Assembly: GCA_026985625.1 (NCBI GenBank)
Contig: JALSQC010000307.1
Span: forward strand, 1-8,646
From: Bacteroidales bacterium
Lineage (GTDB): Bacteria; Bacteroidota; Bacteroidia; Bacteroidales; JAFGXI01
Reading direction: 5' to 3'
DNA: 8,646 bases
The notes under the pieces were generated by a model. It was not told the origin of the DNA, did no database searches, and was given only the letters and a program-made list of their open reading frames with translations. The translations under genes were made by a program, and so were the position numbers. Below, piece after piece: positions 1-6,034 of the stretch; positions within the stretch are counted from its first letter, which is position 1, and every line of letters begins with the position of its first letter.

Positions 1-545
1 TTTTTATAATTTTTATACGATATACTTATTATTTTTCGAATTTTATTTGCATTCTCGAGTAAAATTAGATTATTGTTTTTATAATATATAAAATTTTTGC
101 CATATAAGTTTTTAAACTTATACATTGTTAACGAATCGTTCTTAAACTCGGTTGTTTTATTACTGCTTATATTGCTTAAAAGCATAAGCGAAAAATCTTT
201 TTTTAACGTTTTTATTAATATTTTTTTATTAATTACAGGTAAAATATATTTTACGGTAAAATTATTTTTATTTAACTCAAAATCAAATATTTTTTTACCT
301 ATCTCGGATATAAATACTATTCGATAGTCGGCAACCGAAGTTTGTTTTATAAAAAGTAATCCGGTATAATATTTTTTATAAAAATAAATTTTTGACTTAA
401 ACAGAATTTTATTAAAACTACTATCAAAAGGCGATGTTAATTTATTCTTTTGTATTGTGTTATTTGTAATTTTTTTATACGAACTACATGAAAAAATAAA
501 TATCAAATTATTTAATAATAAAATTACTATCAGGAATTTTTTCAT
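1..545 (-). CDS. LolB-like outer-membrane lipoprotein (3' end beyond window)
   Basis: An open frame of 181 codons runs from an ATG at 545 to the left edge without a stop, so the C-terminus is outside. The protein starts MKKFLIVILLLNNLIFIFSC: a basic N-terminus, a hydrophobic stretch and a lipobox-like IFSC, giving a predicted lipidated Cys20. The residues after the Cys (SSYKK) are not acidic, so I see no Bacteroidota surface-export signal and expect it to face the periplasm. The mature part alternates short polar and hydrophobic strands (YYTGLLFIKQ, DYRIVFISEIGKKIFDFEL), resembling the G-x-hydrophobic, YRI and G-x-lf-x-f pattern of LolB and related half-barrel proteins. The gene begins inside lolA and overlaps it by 38 nt in another frame, so translational coupling is likely. 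A weak AAGG lies just before the start. The LolB-like role (accepting lipoproteins from LolA at the outer membrane) is inferred from position, lipobox and strand pattern. The ORF itself is well supported; the function is moderate. Confidence 0.72.
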   Translation of the reverse strand, partial: MKKFLIVILLLNNLIFIFSCSSYKKITNNTIQKNKLTSPFDSSFNKILFKSKIYFYKKYYTGLLFIKQTSVADYRIVFISEIGKKIFDFELNKNNFTVKYILPVINKKILIKTLKKDFSLMLLSNISSNKTTEFKNDSLTMYKFKNLYGKNFIYYKNNNLILLENANKIRKIISISYKNYK

Positions 546-1143
546 TTACCTTTTTATTTATAAAAACAATACTTGTATAATCGGTAGCAGACTCATACAT
601 TACAAAACGATTTACCATATAATTAGATTTGTAAAAATATACTTCTATTTTTGATAAATAATCAAGTATTTGTTTTTCTTTAGGAACTAAAACAACCATA
701 TAAAACTTATTATTTTGATAAAGACTAACCGAAAAATCAGGATTCTTTAAAATATTTCCTTTTACAGTTGAAACAATTAAATTATTTATTTTTTTAAAAA
801 GTTCACTACTTTTTGCATCGTAATGATGCTCTTTCTCATCGTCTTTAATAGTAATTTTTTCTCCGTTTATAATTATTAAATAATTATATGGTTTTGTATA
901 TTCCCAACGAATTTTATTTTCTTTTTTATAGAAAAATTTACCTCTACTTGTAATTTTTTCTTCTAAAAACTGCATATTTTTTTCTTGTATAAAATCAGAT
1001 TTTATTGTATTTGTTGTTTTAGCAACTTCCTCTATTTTATTTTGTATTTTTATTGTATTTTTAACAGGTTTAAAGTCTTTTGTTTGACTTTTTAACAATA
1101 CCGACGACGATAATACAATTAATAATATAAAAAATATTTTCAT
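508..1143 (-). CDS. lolA: Outer-membrane lipoprotein carrier protein LolA
   Basis: This encodes a 211-residue periplasmic chaperone that carries lipoproteins from the inner-membrane LolCDE exporter to the outer membrane. Residues 1-19 form a signal peptide without a lipobox Cys, as expected for soluble LolA. The hallmark segment follows: FIQEK at 51-55, then at 68-86 GKFFYKKENKIRWEYTKPY, a strand, turn and Trp block typical of LolA, and then NYLIIINGEKITIKDD. The length is normal for Bacteroidota LolA. The start is the only upstream ATG in frame that gives a complete signal peptide, and no SD precedes it. Its last 38 nt overlap the start of the downstream lipoprotein gene. In many Bacteroidota lolA sits next to ftsK; here its upstream neighbour is a divergent acyl-CoA dehydrogenase instead. 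Confidence 0.93.
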   Translation of the reverse strand: MKIFFILLIVLSSSVLLKSQTKDFKPVKNTIKIQNKIEEVAKTTNTIKSDFIQEKNMQFLEEKITSRGKFFYKKENKIRWEYTKPYNYLIIINGEKITIKDDEKEHHYDAKSSELFKKINNLIVSTVKGNILKNPDFSVSLYQNNKFYMVVLVPKEKQILDYLSKIEVYFYKSNYMVNRFVMYESATDYTSIVFINKKVNEKIPDSNFIIK

Positions 1144-1166
1144 GTGTATATAATTTTATTTTGGCT

Positions 1167-1174
1167 CAAAGTTA
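1167..1174 (-). promoter_or_regulatory. Candidate -7 box for lolA
   Basis: On the minus strand this reads TAACTTTG, an exact match to the Bacteroidota sigma-ABfr -7 consensus TAnnTTTG, ending 23 nt before the lolA ATG. The nearest upstream TTG (minus strand, 1202-1200) is 25 nt away, longer than the usual 19-21 nt, so the -33 element is poor. A transcript from here would have a very short leader. Confidence 0.45.
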
Positions 1175-1243
1175 ATAATTATTATTGTTATTTTTTTTAC
1201 AAGTTTATATTTTTTTAGATACAAGCTTTTTTAATAATTAAAA

Positions 1244-1275
1244 TTTTGATTTTAATATATTTTTTATTAAACTTA
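1244..1275 (+). promoter_or_regulatory. Tentative promoter for the acyl-CoA dehydrogenase gene
   Basis: TTTTG at 1244-1248 could be a -33 element. After a 19-nt spacer, TAAACTTA at 1268-1275 is a partial match to TAnnTTTG. Support comes from a 13-nt identity (TAAAATTTTGATT) between 1239-1251 and 2506-2518, the latter carrying the -33 box of the much better rpsU promoter. The -7 box is weak, so this is only a candidate. The rest of the 175-nt divergent spacer (1144-1318) is low-complexity A/T with no gene. Confidence 0.28.
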
Positions 1276-1318
1276 CAAGATAATAAATCAAATGAATAAC
1301 AATTAAATATACAGTAAA

Positions 1319-2470
1319 ATGAATTTTGAATTATCAGAAGATCAAAAATTAATTAAAAGTTCGGTAAGAGATTTTGCCGAAAGAGAAATTAAACCATTAG
1401 CAGCCGAATTAGATGAGAAACAACAGTTCTCTATTGATTTAACAAAAAAAATGGGAGAAATGGGACTGTTTGGCATGTATTTGCCGGAACAATACGGAGG
1501 TCAAGGTTTAGATACCTTATCGTATATTATTGCAGTTGAGGAAATTGCACGTATCGACAGTTCTCAAGCTGCCACATTAGCCGCTCACAATTCGTTAGGA
1601 ATAGGACCTTTATATTATTACGGAACAGAGGAGCAAAAAATGGAATATTTACCAAAATTATGCACCGGTAATAACCTTTGGGCATTTGGCTTAACCGAAC
1701 CTGATGCAGGCTCCGATTCAAGAGGAACAAAAACAAAAGCAAAACTCGAAAATGGAGAATGGAGAATAAACGGATCAAAAATATTTATTACTAACGGAGC
1801 GTCGGAGTTATCGATGGGAGCAACCGTTCAAGCTGTAACTAATATTGACGAAAAAGGACGAAAAGAATTTACAACCATAATAGTAGAAAAAGGGACAAAA
1901 GGATTTAAAACAGTTCCCATGCACAATAAAATGATGTGGAGAGCATCTGACACTGCCGAATTATATTTTGACGATTGTAAAGTTCCCGAAAAAAACTTGC
2001 TTGGAAAAATAGGCGAAGGCTCGCATATAATGTTAAGCACATTAGATAACGGAAGATTATCTATTGCAGCAATGGGATTAGGATTAGCTCAAGGTGCTTT
2101 TGAATTAGCATTACAATATTCGCAAGAACGCAAACAATTTGGCAGAACAATATACAGTTTCCAAAATACCGGATTTAAATTAGCAGATATGGCTACAAAA
2201 ATAGAATTAGCCCGAAATTTATTATACAAAGCGTGTTGGCTGAAAGATAACCATAAACCATTTGCAAAAGAAGCAGCAATGTCTAAATTATATTGTTCCG
2301 AGATAGCAAAACAAGTTGCCGATGATGCTGTTCAAATACATGGAGGATACGGACTGATGAAAGATTACGATATAGAACGATTTTATAGAGACCAACGCTT
2401 ATTACAAATAGGTGAAGGAACATCTGAAATACAAAGATTGGTAATATCAAGATATATTGTGCAGAAATAA
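1319..2470 (+). CDS. Acyl-CoA dehydrogenase (short-chain/butyryl-type)
   Basis: This 383-residue FAD-dependent dehydrogenase oxidises an acyl-CoA to the trans-2-enoyl-CoA and passes electrons to electron-transfer flavoprotein. It is complete, with the family's usual length. Visible hallmarks are the N-terminal helical domain, the FAD-binding signature GLTEPDAGSD at 124-133, the ERKQFGR segment in the C-terminal helical domain, and the second signature QIHGGYG followed by RFYRDQR. The catalytic base is predicted to be Glu366 in GEGTSEIQ. The position of that Glu matches the short- and medium-chain dehydrogenases, not isovaleryl-CoA or long-chain types. Exact chain length cannot be read from sequence alone. 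No etfA/etfB or enoyl-CoA hydratase lies next to it, so it appears to be a single-gene unit with its own promoter and an A/T hairpin downstream. No SD precedes the ATG. Confidence 0.93.
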   Translation: MNFELSEDQKLIKSSVRDFAEREIKPLAAELDEKQQFSIDLTKKMGEMGLFGMYLPEQYGGQGLDTLSYIIAVEEIARIDSSQAATLAAHNSLGIGPLYYYGTEEQKMEYLPKLCTGNNLWAFGLTEPDAGSDSRGTKTKAKLENGEWRINGSKIFITNGASELSMGATVQAVTNIDEKGRKEFTTIIVEKGTKGFKTVPMHNKMMWRASDTAELYFDDCKVPEKNLLGKIGEGSHIMLSTLDNGRLSIAAMGLGLAQGAFELALQYSQERKQFGRTIYSFQNTGFKLADMATKIELARNLLYKACWLKDNHKPFAKEAAMSKLYCSEIAKQVADDAVQIHGGYGLMKDYDIERFYRDQRLLQIGEGTSEIQRLVISRYIVQK

Positions 2471-2471
2471 T

Positions 2472-2514
2472 AAAATTTATTAATATTTATTTTAAAAATA
2501 TTTAATAAAATTTT
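2472..2514 (+). terminator. Weak A/T stem-loop after acyl-CoA dehydrogenase
   Basis: Arms at 2472-2488 and 2496-2514 can pair with two single-base bulges, forming an all-A/T stem with a short loop directly after the stop codon and ending in TTTT. It is a plausible weak terminator, but stems of this kind arise easily in such AT-rich DNA. Its right arm runs into the -33 box of the rpsU promoter. Confidence 0.35.
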
Positions 2515-2534
2515 GATTAAAACAAATCAAAATT
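2509..2534 (+). repeat. Palindrome within the rpsU promoter (possible operator)
   Basis: AATTTTGATT at 2509-2518 and AATCAAAATT at 2525-2534 are perfect 10-nt inverted arms with a 6-nt gap. They cover the -33 box and fill most of the spacer, where a DNA-binding regulator would compete with polymerase. No known operator is recognised and the base composition makes chance palindromes fairly common. Confidence 0.4.
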
Positions 2535-2543
2535 ATAAATTTG
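2512..2543 (+). promoter_or_regulatory. rpsU promoter, Bacteroidota type
   Basis: TTTG at 2512-2515, a 20-nt spacer and TAAATTTG at 2536-2543 match the Bacteroidota primary-sigma consensus TTTG-N19-21-TAnnTTTG exactly. Transcription should begin near 2550, leaving a leader of about 25 nt before the rpsU ATG. It probably drives rpsU, xerC and hpf together. It is the best promoter in the window. Confidence 0.8.
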
Positions 2544-2574
2544 CAACCATTTTATTAATTTAACTTTAAAAAAA

Positions 2575-2766
2575 ATGATAATTATACCCGTAAAAGAAGG
2601 CGAAAACATCGAAAGAGCTTTAAAACGATTTAAAAGAAAATTCGAAAAAACCGGGATTATGAAAGAACTCAGAACCCGTAAAGCTTATAAAAAACCATCG
2701 ATTTTAAAAAGAGAACAGCTTATTAAAGCCAGATATGTCCAAAAATTAAGACAACAAGAAATTTAA
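2575..2766 (+). CDS. rpsU: 30S ribosomal protein bS21
   Basis: This is a 63-residue, highly basic small-subunit protein. It starts MIIIPVKEGENIERALKRFK and continues KRKFEKTGIMKELRTRKAYKK, which is the Bacteroidota bS21 pattern, with the usual length for the phylum. In Bacteroidota, bS21 helps, with bS6 and bS18, to hide the 16S anti-Shine-Dalgarno so that most genes are translated without an SD (known from Flavobacterium work). The leader here (taactttaaaaaaaATG) has no SD, although rpsU itself carries a strong SD in some relatives. It is first gene of the rpsU-xerC-hpf run and has an excellent promoter. Confidence 0.95.
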   Translation: MIIIPVKEGENIERALKRFKRKFEKTGIMKELRTRKAYKKPSILKREQLIKARYVQKLRQQEI

Positions 2767-2798
2767 AAAACAACTTTTTTCTTTTAACAAAATTTATT

Positions 2799-2860
2799 AA
2801 ATTGTATTTCTTTTTTGCGTAACTTTTGATTAATTTTAACGTAAAAAAGAAATACAATTT
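2799..2860 (+). promoter_or_regulatory. Long stem-loop in the rpsU-xerC spacer
   Basis: Arms at 2799-2820 and 2839-2860 pair over 22 positions: 21 Watson-Crick pairs plus one G·U (2817 with 2842), enclosing an 18-nt loop. The single exception pairs only in plus-strand RNA, which favours a role in the xerC transcript. The right arm ends 5 nt before the xerC ATG and is followed by TT and AAT, so the stem could hide the start region, act as an attenuator between rpsU and xerC, or stabilise the rpsU mRNA end. It is mostly A-U, unlike a classic G/C-rich terminator. Confidence 0.6.
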
Positions 2861-2865
2861 TTAAT

Positions 2866-3753
2866 ATGGGATATTTAAATAATTTCTTACATTTTTTAGA
2901 ATTTGAAAAAAGGTATTCGAAAAATACCATAATATCATATAAAACCGATTTATTGCAATTTTATAATTTCTTTAAAATAACAAATCAAAACGAATTAAAT
3001 TATATTAAAAATCTTAATCATAAAGATATAAAAGACTGGATATATAATTTGTCGGATAATAATTTATCAAATAAATCAATAAATCGAAAAATATCAACAC
3101 TTAAAAAATTTTATAAATTTTTATTACGCGAAAATATTATAAACAAAAATCCACTAACAAAAATACTATCGCCAAAACAATCAAAAAAACTTACTAAGTT
3201 TGTTAATCAAGAACAAATAAATATACTTTTAGACGATACAATATTTGACAAGTCAAAAAATAAATTAACCGATAAATTAATAATATCATTGCTATACGGA
3301 ACGGGTATGCGATTATCGGAGTTAATAAATTTAAAAATTGACGATGTGTATTTTGCCGAAAAAAAATTAAAAGTTTTAGGCAAAAGAAATAAAGAAAGAT
3401 TTATTCCGTTGCACAATAAACTATTAAACGATTTAAAAGATTATTTTTCTTACAGAAAAACTTTAAATCCCGATAATAATTTTATATTAATTAGTTTAAA
3501 AGGCAAAAAATTATATCCTAAATATGTTTACCGTGTAGTAAATAAATATCTTACATTAGTAACAACTATAGACAAAAAAAGTCCACATATATTAAGACAT
3601 ACTTTTGCAACACATATATTAAATAATGGTGCAGAGTTAAATGCAGTAAAAGAACTTTTAGGACACTCGAATTTATCGGCAACACAAATATATACACACA
3701 ATACATTCGAAAAAATTAAAACTATATATAAACAAGCTCATCCGAGAAATTAA
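2866..3753 (+). CDS. xerC: XerC/XerD-type tyrosine recombinase
   Basis: This 295-residue site-specific recombinase is of the size and architecture of XerC/XerD, which resolve chromosome dimers at dif. Residues 1 to about 100 form the SAM-like core-binding domain (NNFLHFLEFEKRYSKNTI, then INRKISTLKKFYKFL). The catalytic domain follows, and all six active-site residues are visible: Arg149 in GTGMRLSE, Lys173 in LGKRNKERFIP, His241 and Arg244 in HILRHTFATH, His267 in LGHSNL, and the nucleophile Tyr276 in QIYTH. It lies between rpsU and hpf, the normal Bacteroidota location, and hpf starts 15 nt after its stop. XerC and XerD cannot be told apart by eye, so the symbol is provisional; context argues against a mobile-element integrase. 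Codons are very A/T-rich and Lys/Asn-heavy. Confidence 0.9.
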   Translation: MGYLNNFLHFLEFEKRYSKNTIISYKTDLLQFYNFFKITNQNELNYIKNLNHKDIKDWIYNLSDNNLSNKSINRKISTLKKFYKFLLRENIINKNPLTKILSPKQSKKLTKFVNQEQINILLDDTIFDKSKNKLTDKLIISLLYGTGMRLSELINLKIDDVYFAEKKLKVLGKRNKERFIPLHNKLLNDLKDYFSYRKTLNPDNNFILISLKGKKLYPKYVYRVVNKYLTLVTTIDKKSPHILRHTFATHILNNGAELNAVKELLGHSNLSATQIYTHNTFEKIKTIYKQAHPRN

Positions 3754-3757
3754 AAAA

Positions 3758-3764
3758 AAGGAGG
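3758..3764 (+). promoter_or_regulatory. Strong Shine-Dalgarno for hpf
   Basis: AAGGAGG, complementary to the CCUCCUU end of 16S rRNA, lies 4 nt before the hpf ATG in the 15-nt gap after xerC. No other start in this window has a comparable SD at workable spacing, so it stands out and fixes the hpf start. Confidence 0.85.
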
Positions 3765-3768
3765 AAAA

Positions 3769-4068
3769 ATGAACATTAAAATTAAATCAATCCATTTTGA
3801 TGCTGACAAAAAATTAGAAACATTTATCGAAAACAAAGTTTCTAAATTAGAAAAGTATTATGATGGTATTCACAGTGCAGAGGTTTATCTAAGATTAGAC
3901 AAAAACAACGAAATTGGTAATAAAATTACCGAGATTAAATTAGATATTCCCGGAGTAGATGTTTTTGCTAAAAAGCAAAGCAAATCGTTTGAAGAAGCAA
4001 CAGCTGAAGTTGTTGACGCATTAAAAAAACAATTATTACGAGATAAAGCTCGATACCGAAACAATTAA
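3769..4068 (+). CDS. hpf: Ribosome hibernation-promoting factor (short HPF/RaiA type)
   Basis: This 99-residue protein binds the 30S decoding region of idle ribosomes and blocks translation under stress or in stationary phase. The single beta-alpha-beta-beta-beta-alpha domain is visible: MNIKIKSIHFDADKKLETFI, the helix NKVSKLEKYYDG, the strands HSAEVYLRLDK and ITEIKLDIPG, then DVFAKKQSKSFEEATAEVVD and a basic tail KKQLLRDKARYRNN. It lacks the C-terminal dimerisation domain of long HPF, as is usual in Bacteroidota. It is last in the rpsU-xerC-hpf run, has the only strong SD here, and is followed by a terminator. In many relatives tRNA genes and tuf follow next; they are absent here. Confidence 0.94.
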   Translation: MNIKIKSIHFDADKKLETFIENKVSKLEKYYDGIHSAEVYLRLDKNNEIGNKITEIKLDIPGVDVFAKKQSKSFEEATAEVVDALKKQLLRDKARYRNN

Positions 4069-4087
4069 TTTAATACAAAAAATACTT

Positions 4088-4118
4088 AAAAAAAAGGGTA
4101 ACTATAGTTACCCTTTTT
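4088..4118 (+). terminator. Bidirectional terminator between hpf and chaN
   Basis: GGGTAACTATAGTTACCC (4096-4113) is a perfect palindrome flanked by eight A on the left and five T on the right. It therefore works as an intrinsic terminator for hpf on the plus strand and for the convergent chaN run on the minus strand. It lies 19 nt after the hpf stop and just past the chaN stop. Confidence 0.92.
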
Positions 4119-4129
4119 ATTTTATAATA

Positions 4130-5008
4130 TTATTGTGTTCTTGTCATATCGTCGGGAACAACAATAATGTAATCTGCACGTTGTAATTCCGAGTCGTTAA
4201 CTTTTAAATCATCGCTATTGCTAAGAGCTGTTGTTATATTTACTATTTTAAGATTTTTGTTTAATTTTTGCAAATACCAAACTGTTCCTTGTTTATAATC
4301 GGAATGATACGATCCGTTATAATGAATTATTTTTTTATTTTTTGATAAATTATTATTTATAAAATATGCCATTGTAGCATCTTTTATTGCCTGCGATTTT
4401 GGTAAGTTTTTCATACCCTTGCTCATTCCCGAGTGCATTCCAGACATTTGTAACATATCTTTATAACATTTTAGTTCGGGGTCGTATTTTATAGGCAAAG
4501 GGGCTATATACTCTTTGGCTAGTTTTGATAAATCGTTAAGAGCCTCGAATCCTTTTTTATATACAATTGATGCATAACGTCGCGGAATATTTGCTGCTAC
4601 AAATTTTAAATTATGTTTTTTTGCAAACATTAATAAAGGTTTATAATCTGTTCTATAGTTTGGCCAAAGCCTGGCATCTTCCTCTAGTTTCTTTACAGGA
4701 TAAAATCCTTTTAAGAACTCATCAATAACCAGCTGGTTATCGGCCTCGAACATCTCGGCACTAAGAACAAGATTATCTTTGTGAATTTTATATAAACTTT
4801 TAGTAAGTTCTAACTCTAACCAGTGCGAAATAGGGTTATCGTGATATTCGCCAAAAAAGACAACATCGGCTTTTGATATTGCATCAAGCATTTGTTTATA
4901 GGTAACTTCTTTTCCTGTATTATCAATAATTTTGTAAGCCGGTTTATCTATTGAAAAGCTATAAACCGAAATCATTATCAATAATAATAATAAGATATTT
5001 TTTTTCAT
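4130..5008 (-). CDS. chaN: ChaN-family (DUF399) exported protein
   Basis: This 292-residue protein belongs to the ChaN/DUF399 family, whose studied members bind haem and are linked to iron uptake. Residues 1-19 are a signal peptide (MKKNILLLLLIMISVYSFS) with no lipobox Cys, so it looks secreted to the periplasm and not lipidated, unlike typical ChaN lipoproteins. Family landmarks are VVFFGEYHDNPISHWLELEL at 49-68 (Glu54, His56, His62), LSAEMFEAD at 82-90, AANIPRRYA at 138-146, and IIHYNGSYHSD near 227-237. A Met-rich stretch at 185-199 (MLQMSGMHSGMSKGM) includes His192 and may bind haem or metal. The gene starts 24 nt after holA with no SD, and a terminator follows. No TonB receptor or haem transporter is adjacent, so the substrate is uncertain. 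Family assignment is strong; the haem role is from family knowledge. Confidence 0.87.
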   Translation of the reverse strand: MKKNILLLLLIMISVYSFSIDKPAYKIIDNTGKEVTYKQMLDAISKADVVFFGEYHDNPISHWLELELTKSLYKIHKDNLVLSAEMFEADNQLVIDEFLKGFYPVKKLEEDARLWPNYRTDYKPLLMFAKKHNLKFVAANIPRRYASIVYKKGFEALNDLSKLAKEYIAPLPIKYDPELKCYKDMLQMSGMHSGMSKGMKNLPKSQAIKDATMAYFINNNLSKNKKIIHYNGSYHSDYKQGTVWYLQKLNKNLKIVNITTALSNSDDLKVNDSELQRADYIIVVPDDMTRTQ

Positions 5009-5032
5009 TTTTTTTATTTTTTTAATTTATAT

Positions 5033-6034
5033 TTAATGTAATATTTTATATATCAATTCTTTTAATAGTTCTCCGGCGTTTGTATTTAAATTATCTACAC
5101 CTTTTGCTTTTAAATCGTATATACGAAAATACGATATTATTTTAAATAGTTTATTTATATTGTAATTATTTGCAGCTACTTTGTAATCGCTTATAAAATA
5201 AGGATTTATTTTTAAAACTGCAGCCACATTTCTTGGCGATTTATCTTTAATAAAATGGTAGTTAAGCACTTTTACAAAATAAGAATGCAACAAGCTTATT
5301 ATCATTGTAATATTGTGGTCTTTTTGGTTATCTGCAAAATAATTAATTATTCTGTTAGATTTAAGAATATTTTTTTTACCCAATGCTTTTTGCAGTTCAA
5401 AAACATTATAATCTTTACTTATACCTATATTTTTTTCGATTAATTCTCGGGTGATTATATTTTTATCTTTTGGTAAAGTAAGTATTAATTTGTCTATTTC
5501 GTTTGATATTTTGCTTAGCTGAACTCCCAGATATTCTGCCAATAAAATACTTGCCGATGGTTCTATTTTAACATTTTTATTTTTAATATATGAGTCTATC
5601 CAAGCAGGAATTTCGTTTTCGTATTTTTTTTTAAATTCAACAATTACTCCTGTTTCTTTTAAAACTTTATAAAGTTTTTTGCGTTTATCTAAGGTTTTAT
5701 ATTTATAATTAATTACAAGGATTGTTGATTTTAAAGGTTTTTCGGCATAGTGAACAAGGTCTTCGATTTTTTTTAGATTTTGGGCTTCTTTTACAACAAT
5801 TACTTGATTATTTGCCATCATCGGAAAGCGGCTTGCCGCATGTATAATATTAGTTACGTCGGAATCTTTTCCGTAAATAATTGTTTGATTAAAAGCTTTT
5901 TCGGCGTCGGTTAATACATTATTAATTATATAGTCGGTTATTAAATCGATATAATAAGTTTCTTCGCCCATTAAAAAATAAATGGGCTTGTATATTTTGT
6001 TTTTAAGATTATGTAATATATCTGTATATGACAT
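5033..6034 (-). CDS. holA: DNA polymerase III delta subunit
   Basis: This 333-residue clamp-loader subunit opens the beta sliding clamp during replication. It has the normal length. The N-terminus (KPIYFLMGEETYYIDLITDY, residues 16-35) has the L-x-GEE-x-Y-x-D pattern of the family, followed by FNQTIIYGKD and the FPMMANNQVIVVKEAQNL beta-strand region. The middle carries LAEYLGVQLSKISNEIDKL, typical of delta domain II, and the C-terminal helical collar ends in LKELIYKILH. Its ATG overlaps the stop of the AMP nucleosidase gene by one base (TAATG), which implies translational coupling, and no SD is visible. Recognition rests on pattern and length. The delta family diverges widely, but no close alternative fits. 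Confidence 0.9.
   Translation of the reverse strand: MSYTDILHNLKNKIYKPIYFLMGEETYYIDLITDYIINNVLTDAEKAFNQTIIYGKDSDVTNIIHAASRFPMMANNQVIVVKEAQNLKKIEDLVHYAEKPLKSTILVINYKYKTLDKRKKLYKVLKETGVIVEFKKKYENEIPAWIDSYIKNKNVKIEPSASILLAEYLGVQLSKISNEIDKLILTLPKDKNIITRELIEKNIGISKDYNVFELQKALGKKNILKSNRIINYFADNQKDHNITMIISLLHSYFVKVLNYHFIKDKSPRNVAAVLKINPYFISDYKVAANNYNINKLFKIISYFRIYDLKAKGVDNLNTNAGELLKELIYKILH

Noticed and set aside
97..654. Plus-strand open frames at 97-327 and 457-654
   Set aside because: They lie opposite the lolA/LolB-like genes, are rich in Ile/Leu/Phe from A/T composition, have no recognisable domain, and the minus-strand proteins are clearly better.
1174..1187. TAATAATTATTA-type palindrome in the divergent spacer
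   Set aside because: It is simple A/T sequence of a kind that recurs by chance at this composition; no further support as an operator.
1527..2040. Minus-strand open frames inside the acyl-CoA dehydrogenase gene
   Set aside because: They overlap a complete conserved enzyme on the other strand, with no start signals or family resemblance.
2824..2831. Third copy of TTTTGATT, in the loop of the xerC stem-loop, as a promoter or operator
   Set aside because: The preceding bases (AACTTTTG) miss TAnnTTTG by one base and no -33 box sits at the right distance; an 8-mer of this composition is expected by chance.
2767..2865. dif-like recombination site next to xerC
   Set aside because: The inverted repeat has 22-nt arms and an 18-nt loop, unlike the 11-6-11 layout of dif, and resembles an RNA stem more than a recombinase site.
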